NCBI GenBank assembly: GCA_005281725.1
Contig: SSBO01000009.1
Span: 8,246,303-8,310,302, forward strand
Length of the DNA: 64,000 nucleotides
Source: Wuchereria bancrofti
Taxonomy: Eukaryota > Nematoda > Chromadorea > Rhabditida > Onchocercidae
Direction: 5' to 3'
In this document: positions 27,390 to 38,694 of the stretch, piece after piece
How positions within the stretch are numbered: the stretch's first letter is position 1
How the letters are laid out: the number at the start of each line of letters is the position of its first letter
Position numbers and translations under genes: made by a program
Notes under the pieces: generated by a model
Databases searched by the model: none
Seen by the model: only the letters and a program-made list of their open reading frames with translations
Told to the model about the DNA's origin: nothing

Positions 27390-28167
27390 TTATATTAGAT
27401 CACGTTCCTCTTTTGCAAATATTGCCTCCAAATTCAGTACACCAATGTCAAAAGGTTTCTTTGCAGTTGAACCGGCAGAAATATACTGTTTTGGTATGCG
27501 TAGCTTAACCTTTCTTTTACCAGGCTAAAATTTAAATTAAAAAAAAAAAATCGCTGCAACAATTATTTGTAAATTAAATTCAAAATACTGAAGTATCAAA
27601 GGAAAAGAAAATCTAATTAATTAATACTGCCATCTTTGACTGATTAACAGATATTTGGATAAAATGAAATTTAATGGCATTTATTTTTGTCTTTCTATTT
27701 TCTTTCTTTTTTTATTTTGCATAGAATATTTAAAATGTATCAAACATATTTGTATAAAATTGCTTACTTTAATACCATCATCACAATCATGATAAATCTT
27801 AAGTACTGGATCAATACTCGTCAATTCTCGGGTACTACCTTCAAGATTAAAATTACCATCCCGATCTGTTTGACCTTCACTCAATACATCATCCGGATCT
27901 GGTCCTAAAATAAATTACCAAAATTTGCCTTAAATGATTTTGTCCCAAAAATTTGCTTTATCATTTACTTTTTAGCATTACTTCATCTAAGAAATTTAAA
28001 ATAATTCAATGAAAGTCCAAACCATCATCTTCATCCCATAGTTTAACTTTAACACCTGATGCTGGCTTATCACCACACTTTAATTGACCTTTAACCTGCA
28101 CAGCTTGAAGTCGCATCCCATTACTGATACTAAGTATTGTTAGAAATAAAAATAATACAGCTTTCAT
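27390..28167 (-). CDS. Transthyretin-like (TTL) secreted protein, three exons, 138 aa
   Basis: Exons in transcript order: 28167-28023, 27904-27768 and 27524-27390 (417 nt, 138 codons plus TAA). The ATG abuts a TTTTTACAG acceptor. A signal peptide spans about residues 1-17 (MKAVLFLFLTILSISNG). TTL hallmarks follow: VKGQLKCG, VKLWDEDDGPDPDD, TDRDGNF, ELTSIDPVLKIYHDC, RIPKQYIS and DIGVLNLEAIF, ending EERDLI. It shares the first two intron positions with its downstream neighbour, so the pair is a tandem duplication, but here the C-terminus is continuous in the third exon. Cys31 and Cys89 are present; the third and fourth cysteines common in the family are replaced (PGKR and ERDL). TTL proteins are abundant secreted or cuticle-surface nematode products; the role of this copy is unknown. 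Confidence 0.92.
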
Positions 28168-30645
28168 CTGTAAAAATTTTTTTCAAATAATAATAATTTA
28201 TTAAGAAGTGTAACGTGAAACTATTTGCACGTTCAAAAAAAGAAAAACAACGCAATCTAAAACCAATTACGTGTTATCCGTCAAATAAGTATCATATATG
28301 TGACAATAATATGGTTGAGACAATAATTAGGAAGTAAAAATTGAAATTACTAAGTAGTTTCTTCATTTGGTTATGTTAGGATGATTCATCAATATATTAT
28401 TGTTCACTAATTAAGTGAAAAATTGATAACAATCTGTAATTAACATTGGTTGAAATTAAAAACGCTATTTCTATATTTTAAGTAATTTATTTTGACATCT
28501 GAATTGATATTCAATCATCAATATATTATCCATAACAAATTTAGTTGAGAATATTACTAAATAAAAAATATTTTACAATTGTGATTGAAATTTCACTGCT
28601 ACAATTTAACATTTGTTATTGCTCATAGAGTAATAATAATAGCCAAATTATTTATCAAAATAAATTATTTAAAATACATAAGACAAAATTTAATCCAACC
28701 ATTTTTCAATAATTTAAAATTAATTAATGAAAAGATACGTAAGCAACGAGTAGCTTAAGCTGAAAACAAACCCATCTATTTGTTTATCGTAGTTTAAACA
28801 TTGCTTTGAATAACAACAATTGTTCAATTACAATCGATTGATGACGAAAAAAAAATTTAAACAAGAAAGTTCAAAGTGAACAAGGATTGAAATAAAGCTT
28901 TAAAAAAAGACTTAGACATCGTTGATAGTAATGATAATGGTGATAACTTTTTCGTTTGAAAGTTTTCATTTTTTTATCTTCTATTTTTTCAAAAAGAAAA
29001 AATGTAAGTCAAAGAATGCATAGTTTGTTAACTCTTTTTCTCTTTTGTTCCCAACAAAGCATCTGTTATCAATAAATCTTGCGTAATTGAAGAAAAGATT
29101 GTTTGCATCAATTCAATTCAAATAAATCTTTTCCATCTTCTTCTTTCTCATTATCACATAAAAATAAGTGTTAGTAAATAACATAGAATAAAATTTTAAA
29201 AGTATTAAGCATATTTTATTCAATTTCTAATTTAGATTTGTATTTTATCTTTTAATTTAAAATTTATTATCTATTTTAAGCTAACATTTAAAAATTAAAA
29301 AAATCTATAAATGAATAAATAAAAGACTAAAAAGAAAAGATGGTAACGAACGATTATAAAAAGTAGTGGTGGCAATTAAAAGTAGCAAAAGTATTATAAA
29401 AGATAAGAATATTGATTGATTGATTGATTGATTGATTAATTAGGATATACCGAATATTAGAATACTGATTTCCTTAACAAATGTTCCGATTCAATTTGGA
29501 AATATTAACAGATTCTTCCAAACATATCTAAAATACGATATACTGATTGTGTTACTTAGATCTATCAACGTATAATGTAATTAAATATATAAATATTGAT
29601 TGACTCCTCAAAATATTGCAATTAAATACCAAAATATTCATTAGTTACATATTTAACAGTAATGATCATTATTAATTCTATATACAATGCAAAATGATTA
29701 AAATTGTAAATAAAAAGACGGTACAGATAGTTTTTTAATTCAAAAAAGAGAACGAAAATGAGAAAATTTGGTCAAAATTAAATCGAGTAAAAAATTATTT
29801 TATAATTAAAAATTTTTCGATACATCACGAAAAATGTATTTAATATTTAAAATAAACAATTGGACTATCATTTAAAATGATAACAATCAAAATAATCATA
29901 AATCATACATTAAATTATTAAAGTCTTATTTCTTTTTTTTTTTGCGAAATGATCATACTGAAGAGAAAAAGGTTTTGAATAATTGGGCGGTAAGGGCTTC
30001 TTTTATAGAATGGCGGAAATTATGACAAGTAGATAACAATATGGGAAATATTCTTTTCAATCGTTAACAATTGAGGAGAATAATACAAAATTGAAAGTTA
30101 ACTATTACTTCTGTTGGAGGGCAAATATTGCGAAGAAAGGGTCACAGTTAGTTAAATAAGCCATCCACTAACAATGAAACATTGAAACAAAAGATAGTAG
30201 TACTCAAGAAATTTAGCTCATTGTATGACCTTTACAAAGGATTGAATTGGTTGGACAGGGGCAGATGTCTTATCCTTCTTCTTATGATGATCCAATTTGG
30301 TTGAGAAAGGATAAGCAAAGAATTGATAAAGTAAGATTAACTGTGATGGAAAGACAGGGAACCTTTATATGAATTAGTCAATAAGAAATTTTACAAATTC
30401 TTTTTTTTTTTTGCTAAAAGTATTTCAGTTTTTCGACAGATCAATTCAATTTGTTAGATGATTCCATCCTTGATATATTTTAAGTTAGTATTTCAGTTAG
30501 TTATAGTTAGTATTTGGAATAAAAAAATATATTTGAAATAAAAAAAAGAATTGCATTCATAGCTTTCCATTATTGATTGGGGTAATTTATGTTTGTTCTG
30601 TTTGTCGTTTTATGACATTTGCGCTATTATACCTTCATGCAATAA

Positions 30646-30887
30646 TAACACAATTACTCTTTACTAGTAACACAATTACTCTTTACTAGTAACACAATTA
30701 CTCTTTACTAGTAACACAATTACTCTTTACTAGTAACACAATTACTCTTTACTAGTAACACAATTACTCTTTACTAGTAACACAATTACTCTTTACTAGT
30801 AACACAATTACTCTTTACTAGTAACATAATTACTGTTTACTAGTAACACAATTACTCTTTACTAGTAACATAATTACTGTTTACCAG
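30646..30887. repeat. 22-bp tandem repeat, 11 copies
   Basis: Eleven near-identical units, each reading TAACACAATTACTCTTTAC then TAG. Each junction creates the palindrome TTACTAGTAA. The last copies vary (TAACATAATTACTG; ACCAG at the end). The array is too regular, and lacks unique spacers, to be anything like a CRISPR array. Confidence 0.95.
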
Positions 30888-31508
30888 TCATTAAAATTTT
30901 GCTAGACGTAATATTTCTGCATTCAACTTATCATTATGAGTTACACGACGTGTTTTTTTTAAGGCGTATCCTATAAATAAAACGTATTTGACATAAAATA
31001 TGAAATAACATATCAAAAATTTCGCAAAATTCAAGATTTAATTATATGAATTTTGAAACGAAGTATATTAATTAATAGTATTACGAAAGGCATATAATGT
31101 TTGTTATATTCATCAAACTTATTTAATATTAAAATAATCAGTGTTTATACAGTCACTGATTTTGATATGTAATATAATTTTTAAATTTCACGGATGATAA
31201 CAATTCGTAGTTTATCCAAAAACAATGCTAAGTTATGGTAGATTAAAATTTATTCACAAAAATAGTGATAAAATTTGTTAGGAAGTAACAATAAATCATG
31301 ATAAATCGTAATTTGCCTAAGAACAATAAATTAATAAAAAAAAGGCATAATTTAACTACGAATTATGCTGAAAATTGGTTATGTCTATACTTTCATTTTT
31401 CTTCACTAAGCCTTTATAATTTTATTTAAAGTAACTTGGTCATATTATAAGAGATGAATTAAAAATTGGTAATTTAATTCAAGAATTAGTAAATTCTCAG
31501 TAAAAAAA

Positions 31509-31669
31509 TTCAAATAATTATCAAAACATATTTAAAATTACAAGTAACCAGACATTAAATACTCAAAGAGCATTTTTTTAAGATATTTAAGCATTAAATT
31601 ATTTTATTAATTTCTAATTTTAATACTAAAAAAGAGAAAAGAAAAAACGGATACAATGATTCATTTAAA
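31509..31669. repeat. Dispersed repeat, copy 1
   Basis: About 160 bases starting TTCAAATAATTATCAAAA and continuing through AACCAGACATTAAATAC to a GAAAAGAAAAA tail. The same text recurs in the same orientation at 36040-36191 with scattered substitutions and small indels. It has no coding capacity and no visible terminal repeats. It is a short repeat family or a segmental duplication. Confidence 0.85.
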
Positions 31670-31751
31670 AGAAAAAAATTAGTAAAAATAAAAGGATTAG
31701 TAAAAACTAAAAGAATTAGTAAAAAAAACGATTTTAAGAAATAAAAAATTT

Positions 31752-31796
31752 TTTTAAGAATTTACTAGTAAGAACTAGTAAATTCTTAAAAAATTT
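31752..31796. other. Long AT-rich inverted repeat (hairpin)
   Basis: A stem containing AAGAATTTACTAGT pairs with ACTAGTAAATTCTT around an AAGA loop, and extends into T-run/A-run arms for about 20 bp in all. It lies about 25 bases past the stop codon of the minus-strand membrane-protein candidate. It could be a 3'-end structure or a mobile-element remnant. Confidence 0.8.
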
Positions 31797-31820
31797 CAAA
31801 AAGCTAACACTAATTTTAAA

Positions 31821-34800
31821 CTAATCAGTATCGATAAATGGTTCATCACGGGCAAAGTAATCTTTCCAATCCATTGGATTATATCCTAATTCTTCCGCTT
31901 TTTGCTTACAACGTGGTGGTGGCATCATTTCATCTTGTATTTGAATAGCTCGTTGACGTTCCCATCGATATGTCATCTGATGTAAAGAAAAACTCCAATA
32001 TGTTATTAATTTTAATGAAGCAAAAATAACAAAAAAAAAAGTTAATGAAGTGGAATTGAAATTTTAAGCCATTTCAATCAAATTAAGAAAAAAAAGAAAA
32101 AGCAATGAATGACAAATGATTTTTATATGGAAATTTTGATGCAATATTTCTATCATTAAAATAATCTGTGCATGTATTGCAAAGGAAATGCATAATGCAT
32201 GCTAATGCAGAGAAATTATAATTTCAAATTAAATGTGCTAACATAATCGAATACAATCGTTGATACCGTCAATAAGAAACCAAATATGAATACAAAAAAG
32301 CTAATTATTATAGCAATAATCTGCAACATATTAGCAATGAAAGTATGCATTTCTTGTTTTACACAAAGAATTAGTAACAATAGTAACATTAGCAACAACA
32401 ACAACAACAACAATAAGCAATAAGGACAAACAGCATACAGCAAGCAACGGCAATAAACAACAAAAAGAAATAAAAAGCAATAACGAGAAAAAATAACAAT
32501 GCGGCACAGCAAAAACAACAAGGAGCAATGAGAACAACAACAAGGAGCAACAAGAACAACAACAAGGAGCAACAAGAACAACAACAAGGAGCGACAGGAA
32601 CAACAAGAAAGAACAATAAGAACAACAACAAGGAGCAACAAGAACAACAACAAGGAACAATAAGAACAACAACAAAGAGCAACAAGAACAACAAGAAGGA
32701 ACAATAAGAACAACAACAAGGAGCAACAAGAACAACAACAAGGAACAATAAGAACAACAACAAAGAGCAACAAGAACAACAACAAAGAACAATAAGAACA
32801 ACAACAAGGAGCGACAAGAACAACAGCAAGGAGCAACAAGAACAACAACAAGGAACAATAAGAACAACAACAAAGAGCAACAAGAACAACAACAAAGAAC
32901 AATAAGAACAACAACAAGGAGCAACAAGAACAACAACAAAGAACAATAAGAACAACAACAAGGAGCAACAAGAACAACAGCAAGGAACAATAAGAACAAC
33001 AACAAAGAGCAACGAGAACAACAACAAAGAGCAACAAGAACAACAACAAAGAGCAACAAGAACAACAACAAAGAACAATAAGAACAACAACAAAGAGCAA
33101 CAAGAACAACAAGAAAGAACAATAAGAACAACAACAAGGAGCGACAAGAACAACAACAAGGAGCAACAAGAACAACAACAAGGAACAATAAGAACAACAA
33201 CAAAGAGCAACAAGAACAACAACAAAGAACAATAAGAACAACAACAAGGAGCAACAAGAACAACAACAAGGAACAATAAGAACAACAACAAGGAGCAACA
33301 AGAACAACAACAAGGAACAATAAGAACAACAACAAAGAGCAACAAGAACAACAACAAAGAGCAACAAGAACAACAACAAAGAGCAACAAGAACAACAACA
33401 AAGAACAATAAGAACAACAACAAGGAGCAACAAGAACAACAAGAAAGAACAATAAGAACAACAACAAGGAGCAACACGAACAACAACAAGGAGCAACAAG
33501 AACAACAACAAGGAACAATAAGAACAACAACAAAGAGCAACAAGAACAACAACAAAGAACAATAAGAACAACAACAAGGAGCAACAAGAACAACAACAAG
33601 GAACAATAAGAACAACAACAAGGAGCAACAAGAACAACAACAAGGAACAATAAGAACAACAACAAGGAGCAACAAGAACAACAACAAGGAACAATAAGAA
33701 CAACAACAAGGAGCAACAAGAACAACAACAAAGAACAATAAGAACAACAACAAGGAGCAACAAGAACAACAAGAAAGAACAATAAGAACAACAACAAGGA
33801 GCAACACGAACAACAACAAGGAGCAACAAGAACAACAACAAGGAACAATAAGAGCAACAACAAAGAGCAACAAGAACAACAACAAAGAACAATAAGAACA
33901 ACAACAAGGAGCAACAAGAACAACAACAAGGAACAATAAGAACAACAACAAGGAGCAACAAGAACAACAACAAGGAACAATAAGAACAACAACAAGGAGC
34001 AACAAGAACAACAACAAGGAACAATAAGAACAACAACAAAGAGCAACAAGAACAACAACAAGGAACAAGAAAAATAAGCAGCAACAACAACGATTTATCT
34101 ATAAACTGTTTTCGAAGAGTCACCAAACAACTGTTTGCAACTTTCTTTTAATAATTAATAATGTACTATTATACCATATTAATTTCGTTATTGAATTAAT
34201 TTAAATTAGGTAAGCAAACTAATAAGATTAATAACACTTATCTATAAATACAATTTGAAATATTTTTTACCAAAAATACAAGAAAAAGACGTTGAAATTA
34301 ATTTCATTTATAATCAAAAAAATATTTATTGAAAAAAATTAAATTTGACATTAAAACTTTTCAAATTGTTGTAATGAATACAATATTGTTTATCATAGCT
34401 TAATTAACAATTAAATTAAAGTAATAGTTTTGTAACTTTCACTTTTTTCGTTGAATTACCATTAATTTTAAAGATTAGTAAAACTTACTAGCAATTTAAA
34501 TTTAAATGAATTTGAACTATTTTACAAATTATATTTCTTACTTATATTTATCATTAATATTTATAATATTCCAACTTATATCTCATTGTTAGGCAAAGAT
34601 AGATAATTTGTTATTATTATCACTGTTAGATAAGTTTTAGGCTATGCGCTAATATTGAATAAGCATTATCTAAGGAAATATCACACAAACAATAACCATA
34701 AAAATTTGTTGTCAAATTTCAAAAAAATTTTTCTTCTAAAGATGACTCATTTCTGGTGAGTCACCAAAAAAGAAAATAAATTCTAAATTGTTAAAAAAAA

Positions 34801-35211
34801 AGATTGGAATGCCTATTATTTGATATTTAAAAGATTTGCATCATTTATTCAAGAAATAAAAAGTTTCACTTAGCTATTCATTTTTTTTAAATATCAAAAC
34901 ATACGCACATTTGTGGCTCATGAAAATATCGTGGTCAATTTTCGAGCCTTCTTTTTTGATTTCAAATTTATTCAAAAAATTAAATTCTAAATATTAACTA
35001 TTCAATACAAATTTTTGAAAATTTCAATACAATCCACAATTTATAACCTTTCTTCATAACATTTAAATCAAAATAAAAGCGTAAATTTTATCATTTCCTA
35101 GACAAATATTAAAGAAATTCATTTAAAAAGTTTTTTTTTTTTAAAGAAAAAATTACAGACTTCAAATTTGCTAAGAACGAATGATTGGTATGAATGTTCG
35201 TATGCAACCAT
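31821..35211 (-). CDS. Candidate small single-pass membrane protein, three exons, 94 aa
   Basis: Proposed exons in transcript order: 35211-35161 (17 codons), 32320-32243 (26 codons) and 31976-31821 (51 codons plus TAG). All junctions are phase 0. The last exon is the best supported: it opens after TTTACATCAG and reads MTYRWERQRAIQIQDEMMPP, then a charged, Trp/Tyr-containing tail ending FIDTD. The middle exon follows TATGTTGCAG and encodes an almost purely hydrophobic segment (IIAIIISFFVFIFGFLLTVS). Joined, they give a short head, one membrane helix and a basic-then-acidic tail of about 50 residues. The first exon (starts MVAYEHSYQSF) is weakest; its donor GTCTGT is non-ideal and its intron is about 2.8 kb and holds a satellite. 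I do not recognise the family. Exons 2-3 are more certain than exon 1. Confidence 0.5.
32512..34072. repeat. 22-bp satellite array (about 71 units) with 330-bp higher-order period
   Basis: A 1.56-kb array of 22-base units. Two types alternate: AACAACAACAAGGAGCAACA and AACAACAACAAGGAACAATA, each ending in AG, with G/A variants. Since 22 is not a multiple of three, each frame cycles through all three phases every 66 bases. All three minus-strand frames stay open for about 560-640 codons, giving Cys/Leu/Val-rich text with a 22-residue period. These are not genes. The array lies in the first intron of the membrane-protein candidate. Rare variants recur exactly 330 bases (15 units) apart. Confidence 0.95.
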
Positions 35212-36039
35212 TTGCAAGCCAGCTGTATCAAAGTAATAAAATAAACAAATTTTTATTTTTTCATTTTCTACTTTTTTTTTTTGAAAATTTTCAGGTGTAA
35301 TAATGATTAGAAAGATGACAAATATAAAAGGAAAAAGTGAAATATAATATGCACTGATAATGTTGACACAAATGCAGAAATGCTGCAATTAAACAATTTT
35401 ATTCCTTTATTTGCAAAGATCAATTTTATGGCATATTTTGCAGAATTAAAATTCTTATTTAAAAAAAGGTAAGGAAATTTAAAAATAGTCACACATTATA
35501 ACTTATAACAATGATTTTTTTCTTCTACCATTTTCAATAAAAGTTCTTTTCTTCACTGTTACGAAAACAAAAGAGAAGCTATCAATTCACAGTTAAAAAT
35601 TTAAATAGAACACTTAATATGTTTGAACTTTTACATCAATGCTTTTCTTCAATTTCTACTGTAACAATAATAATAATTACGATAATAGAAAATAATAATA
35701 ATAATGATAATAATAAAAAAACAATTATAATAATACCAGCAAATAGTACCATTGCCATTTATATTATCATTGTTATCATTATTAATAGCTATATTTTTAA
35801 TTACTTCTACAACAATGATGATAAGCAATAAGTTTTAAACTAAAATCAAAAAACTTAAAAATTATAGTGATTTTTCTTAAAAATTTGTTAATCATTGACA
35901 CTGATCAATAAATATTTTTTTAAAACTGATATCAATCAATAACTCTTGTTATTTTTTTTTTTTGCTTTTTAAAATAAAAAGTAAATTTTTCTCCTAAAGA
36001 AGTATTTAAATATTTCTAAATGTATCAAAATATTAAATA

Positions 36040-36191
36040 TTCAAATAATTATCAAAAGATATTTAAAATCAAATGTAACCAGACATTAAATACGCAAAGC
36101 ATTTTTTAACATATTTAAGCATTAAATTATTTTATTAATTTCTAATTTTAACACTAAAAAAAGAAAAGAAAAAGATACAGTGATTAATTTA
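36040..36191. repeat. Dispersed repeat, copy 2
   Basis: Direct-orientation partner of 31509-31669. Shared blocks include TTCAAATAATTATCAAAA, CCAGACATTAAATAC and a long ATTAAATTATTTTATTAATT stretch, about 4.5 kb apart. Confidence 0.85.
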
Positions 36192-38126
36192 AATAAAACT
36201 GCTGTTTCACTAGTACTATTGGTAAATGAATGTTTGCTTAGCACTGTTAATTTAAATTTGCAATCCAATTTCACTACTTTTTATTTGGTTAAAAAACTTC
36301 CATTTTTTTCCCATTTTACTTCCAAATACATTCATTTCTTTTCTTATTTCTCGTTTTATCATTCATTTCTCGTCTTTTTCTTTTCTTCTTTTTCTTTGGA
36401 GATTTTTTTTAGTTGAATTCAACATTGAAATTCAAACTTATCTATTCTTGCAAGGAAAAAAAGAATATTTCAATTTTATATTTGAATAGAAAAAGATTTC
36501 GTTTCAAGTATTCATAAGTTTTCCACTCCTAAAACAGTGGAAACTCAAATAATTATAAGTTGAACTGATTAAACACCTGAATAATTGGAGAAATTTGTCA
36601 TTTATTTTCTGTAATCATTTCTGCACTTCGAATAGATATATATGACACTGTTAATTAATCATTAATTAATTAATCACATCATTTATTATTAAAATTGTTA
36701 ATTGTCGTTTATGAAAAATAATTTAATCACTAGCAAATAATTCCATTGATTAATTTATTTGTGTTAGAAAAAGAAATTCTAAGTAAGAAATATTGCAAAA
36801 ATTTCGAAATTTTGTTGAATGATTGCTCATGCGAGAAAAATAATTTACTTCCTGTGTTCACTAATGTGTTAAGTCATTTTAAAAATTCTTTTTTTTTCAA
36901 AAAAAAACTGGAATGTTTATTTCTTTTATCGGTTCATTCGAGGTTAATGGTTTCTTTTCTATTCCTTTCTATTTAATAAAATACAATGCTTTCTGTTCTT
37001 TTTTTTTCATTTTGCATTTCAAATTCTAATCAATCAACCAGAAAAGAAGAGGAAGAGAAAAAATGAGGTGACTAATTTCTAGAATTAAACTAAAAAACAT
37101 TCTTTTATATTATGAGATGATATAATTTAATTATTTTGGCTAAAAATTTTTGACAAATTTGTTAGCCCATTTAAAAAAAGGAGCTCAAAAAGTGAACTAT
37201 TGAAATGCATCAATTAGCATTATCAAATTTACTTGTTATTTCTTTAAAAAAAAACAAGTCCTTCTTTTTTCTATTCTTCTTCTTTCTTTTACATCATGAT
37301 GCACGTAACTTTTATCATATCATTTAAAAATTTCCTCCATTTTTTACACCAACCACTTTTCTCTTTTTTTTTTCTTTTTGGAAATTTATTTTCTTGCTTT
37401 ATTTCTTCCATCGTAATTTTCGTTTTGTTCGTGTGAAGCGTTGTAAATTATTTGTGGTAAACCAATCGTATATATATATATATATATAGATAAGTGATAC
37501 AGAATGCTAAGAAATTTCAGTGGTGGTTACGGTACTTTGATACAGTATGCTATGTCTAATATACAATAATTTTAGTCAATTTGTATAAAGTATTGTAGAT
37601 TACCTATTTTAATTAATTGTAGATTATCTATTTTAGTTAATTTATATAAAGCATTGTAAATTATCTGTAGGAAAGCAACTACATATATTCATAAGGAATA
37701 AAAAATGCTAATAAATTGAGTAATAATTATTGTATGTGAAGTTTATTATTCATTTTTCATATTCAATTCGTACTAATTTAATTAATGATACTAATTTTTT
37801 CTACAACACTGATAATTCACAATAAAAATTCCCTGGTCTATGATAGCTTCATGTAACAGCAAAATTAATTTTACATTAATGTACAAGAAATAAGTATTCT
37901 AAGAATGTAAAAGTATGCAATATTAATCATATACAATATGCATATTAACAAGTGAGTATTTTAATACAATAAGTCTGTAATTATCGATATTTTTTATTTT
38001 TTATTCAATATTGATTTAATTATTGATATTTACACCAAAAGAATTTTTTATTTTGATATTTTTTTATTTTGTTTCTTTTCATTTAATGATGTAGACTTCA
38101 AATGATAATATCGGTGTCAAATAAGT

Positions 38127-38431
38127 TGGTTATTTGAAAATTAGCAAGCTAAGAAGTTAAGTTTTATAGGAATATTTTGAAGGAAATAGAGATATGAAAA
38201 TTATTAAAATTGGATTACATTTTCTAGCAAACACATAAAACAGTTTATTTTCGACCAATATATATATATATATATATATATNNNNNNNNNNNNNNNNNNN
38301 NNTGGTTATTTGAAAATTAGCAAGCTAAGAAGTTAAGTTTTATAGGAATATTTTGAAGGAAATAGAGATATGAAAATTATTAAAATTGGATTACATTTTC
38401 TAGCAAACACATAAAACAGTTTATTTTCGAA
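38127..38431. repeat. 129-bp perfect duplication flanking a 21-N gap
   Basis: The sequence from 38127 to 38255 (beginning TGGTTATTTGAAAATTAGC) reappears from 38303 to 38431. Between them are a (TA)n run and N at 38282-38302. The right copy then continues into an ACTCATCGAAAAAG segment and a second TATATA run. The right copy starts exactly at the gap edge, which suggests a contig overlap that was not merged. Confidence 0.9.
38282..38302. other. Assembly gap (21 N)
   Basis: N run directly after a TA dinucleotide tract and directly before the right copy of the flanking duplication. Confidence 0.99.
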
Positions 38432-38694
38432 CTCATCGAAAAAGTTTATTTTCGACTAATATATATATATGTCTTTTATCAATCTTAAAATTAAATTTCA
38501 CCACCTAAAAAATTAAAATAATCATTAGTTTCATATGTATCCGAAAGAGTTGATGAAGTGGTAATACGGAATTTTAATTGTTAAAAATGAGTGGAAGCTT
38601 ATTTCAATAATTTTACATACATATTAATCATTTGATCAATTTGCTTCAGTTACTTTTAATCACTTTTTTTTAGTTTTTTTCAAATTTGAAAGAA

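Larger units (their letters stand above)
28168..31820. other. Non-coding DNA upstream of the TTL pair
   Basis: No gene is supported. Features are an ATTG tetranucleotide run (about 29409-29440), a less AT-rich patch at 29980-30370 with no reading frame, an 11-copy 22-bp repeat (30646-30887), one copy of a dispersed repeat (31509-31669) and a strong inverted repeat (31752-31796). The TTL promoter, if separate, should lie in the first kb above 28167; I saw no recognisable motif. Confidence 0.5.
34073..38694. other. Non-coding DNA between the satellite and the heat shock gene
   Basis: Apart from the weak exon at 35161-35211, nothing coding was found. It contains a TAA/AAT-rich tract (about 35668-35720), the second dispersed repeat copy (36040-36191), a (TA)n run (about 37469-37490), and a 129-bp duplication around a 21-base gap (38127-38431). 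Confidence 0.5.

Noticed and set aside
29980..30370. Less AT-rich patch, possible degraded gene or transposon
   Set aside because: No open frame over a few dozen codons on either strand and no terminal repeats seen; left as unexplained non-coding DNA.
30646..30887. Possible CRISPR-like array
   Set aside because: The units are directly joined 22-mers without unique spacers, in a eukaryotic genome with no cas-like genes.
32216..34126. Long minus-strand open frames rich in Cys, Leu and Val
   Set aside because: They arise from a 22-bp tandem repeat with no stop in the 66-base cycle, and all three frames are open at once. Only the last codons (32243-32320) look like a real exon, and that exon is entered by a separate splice site.
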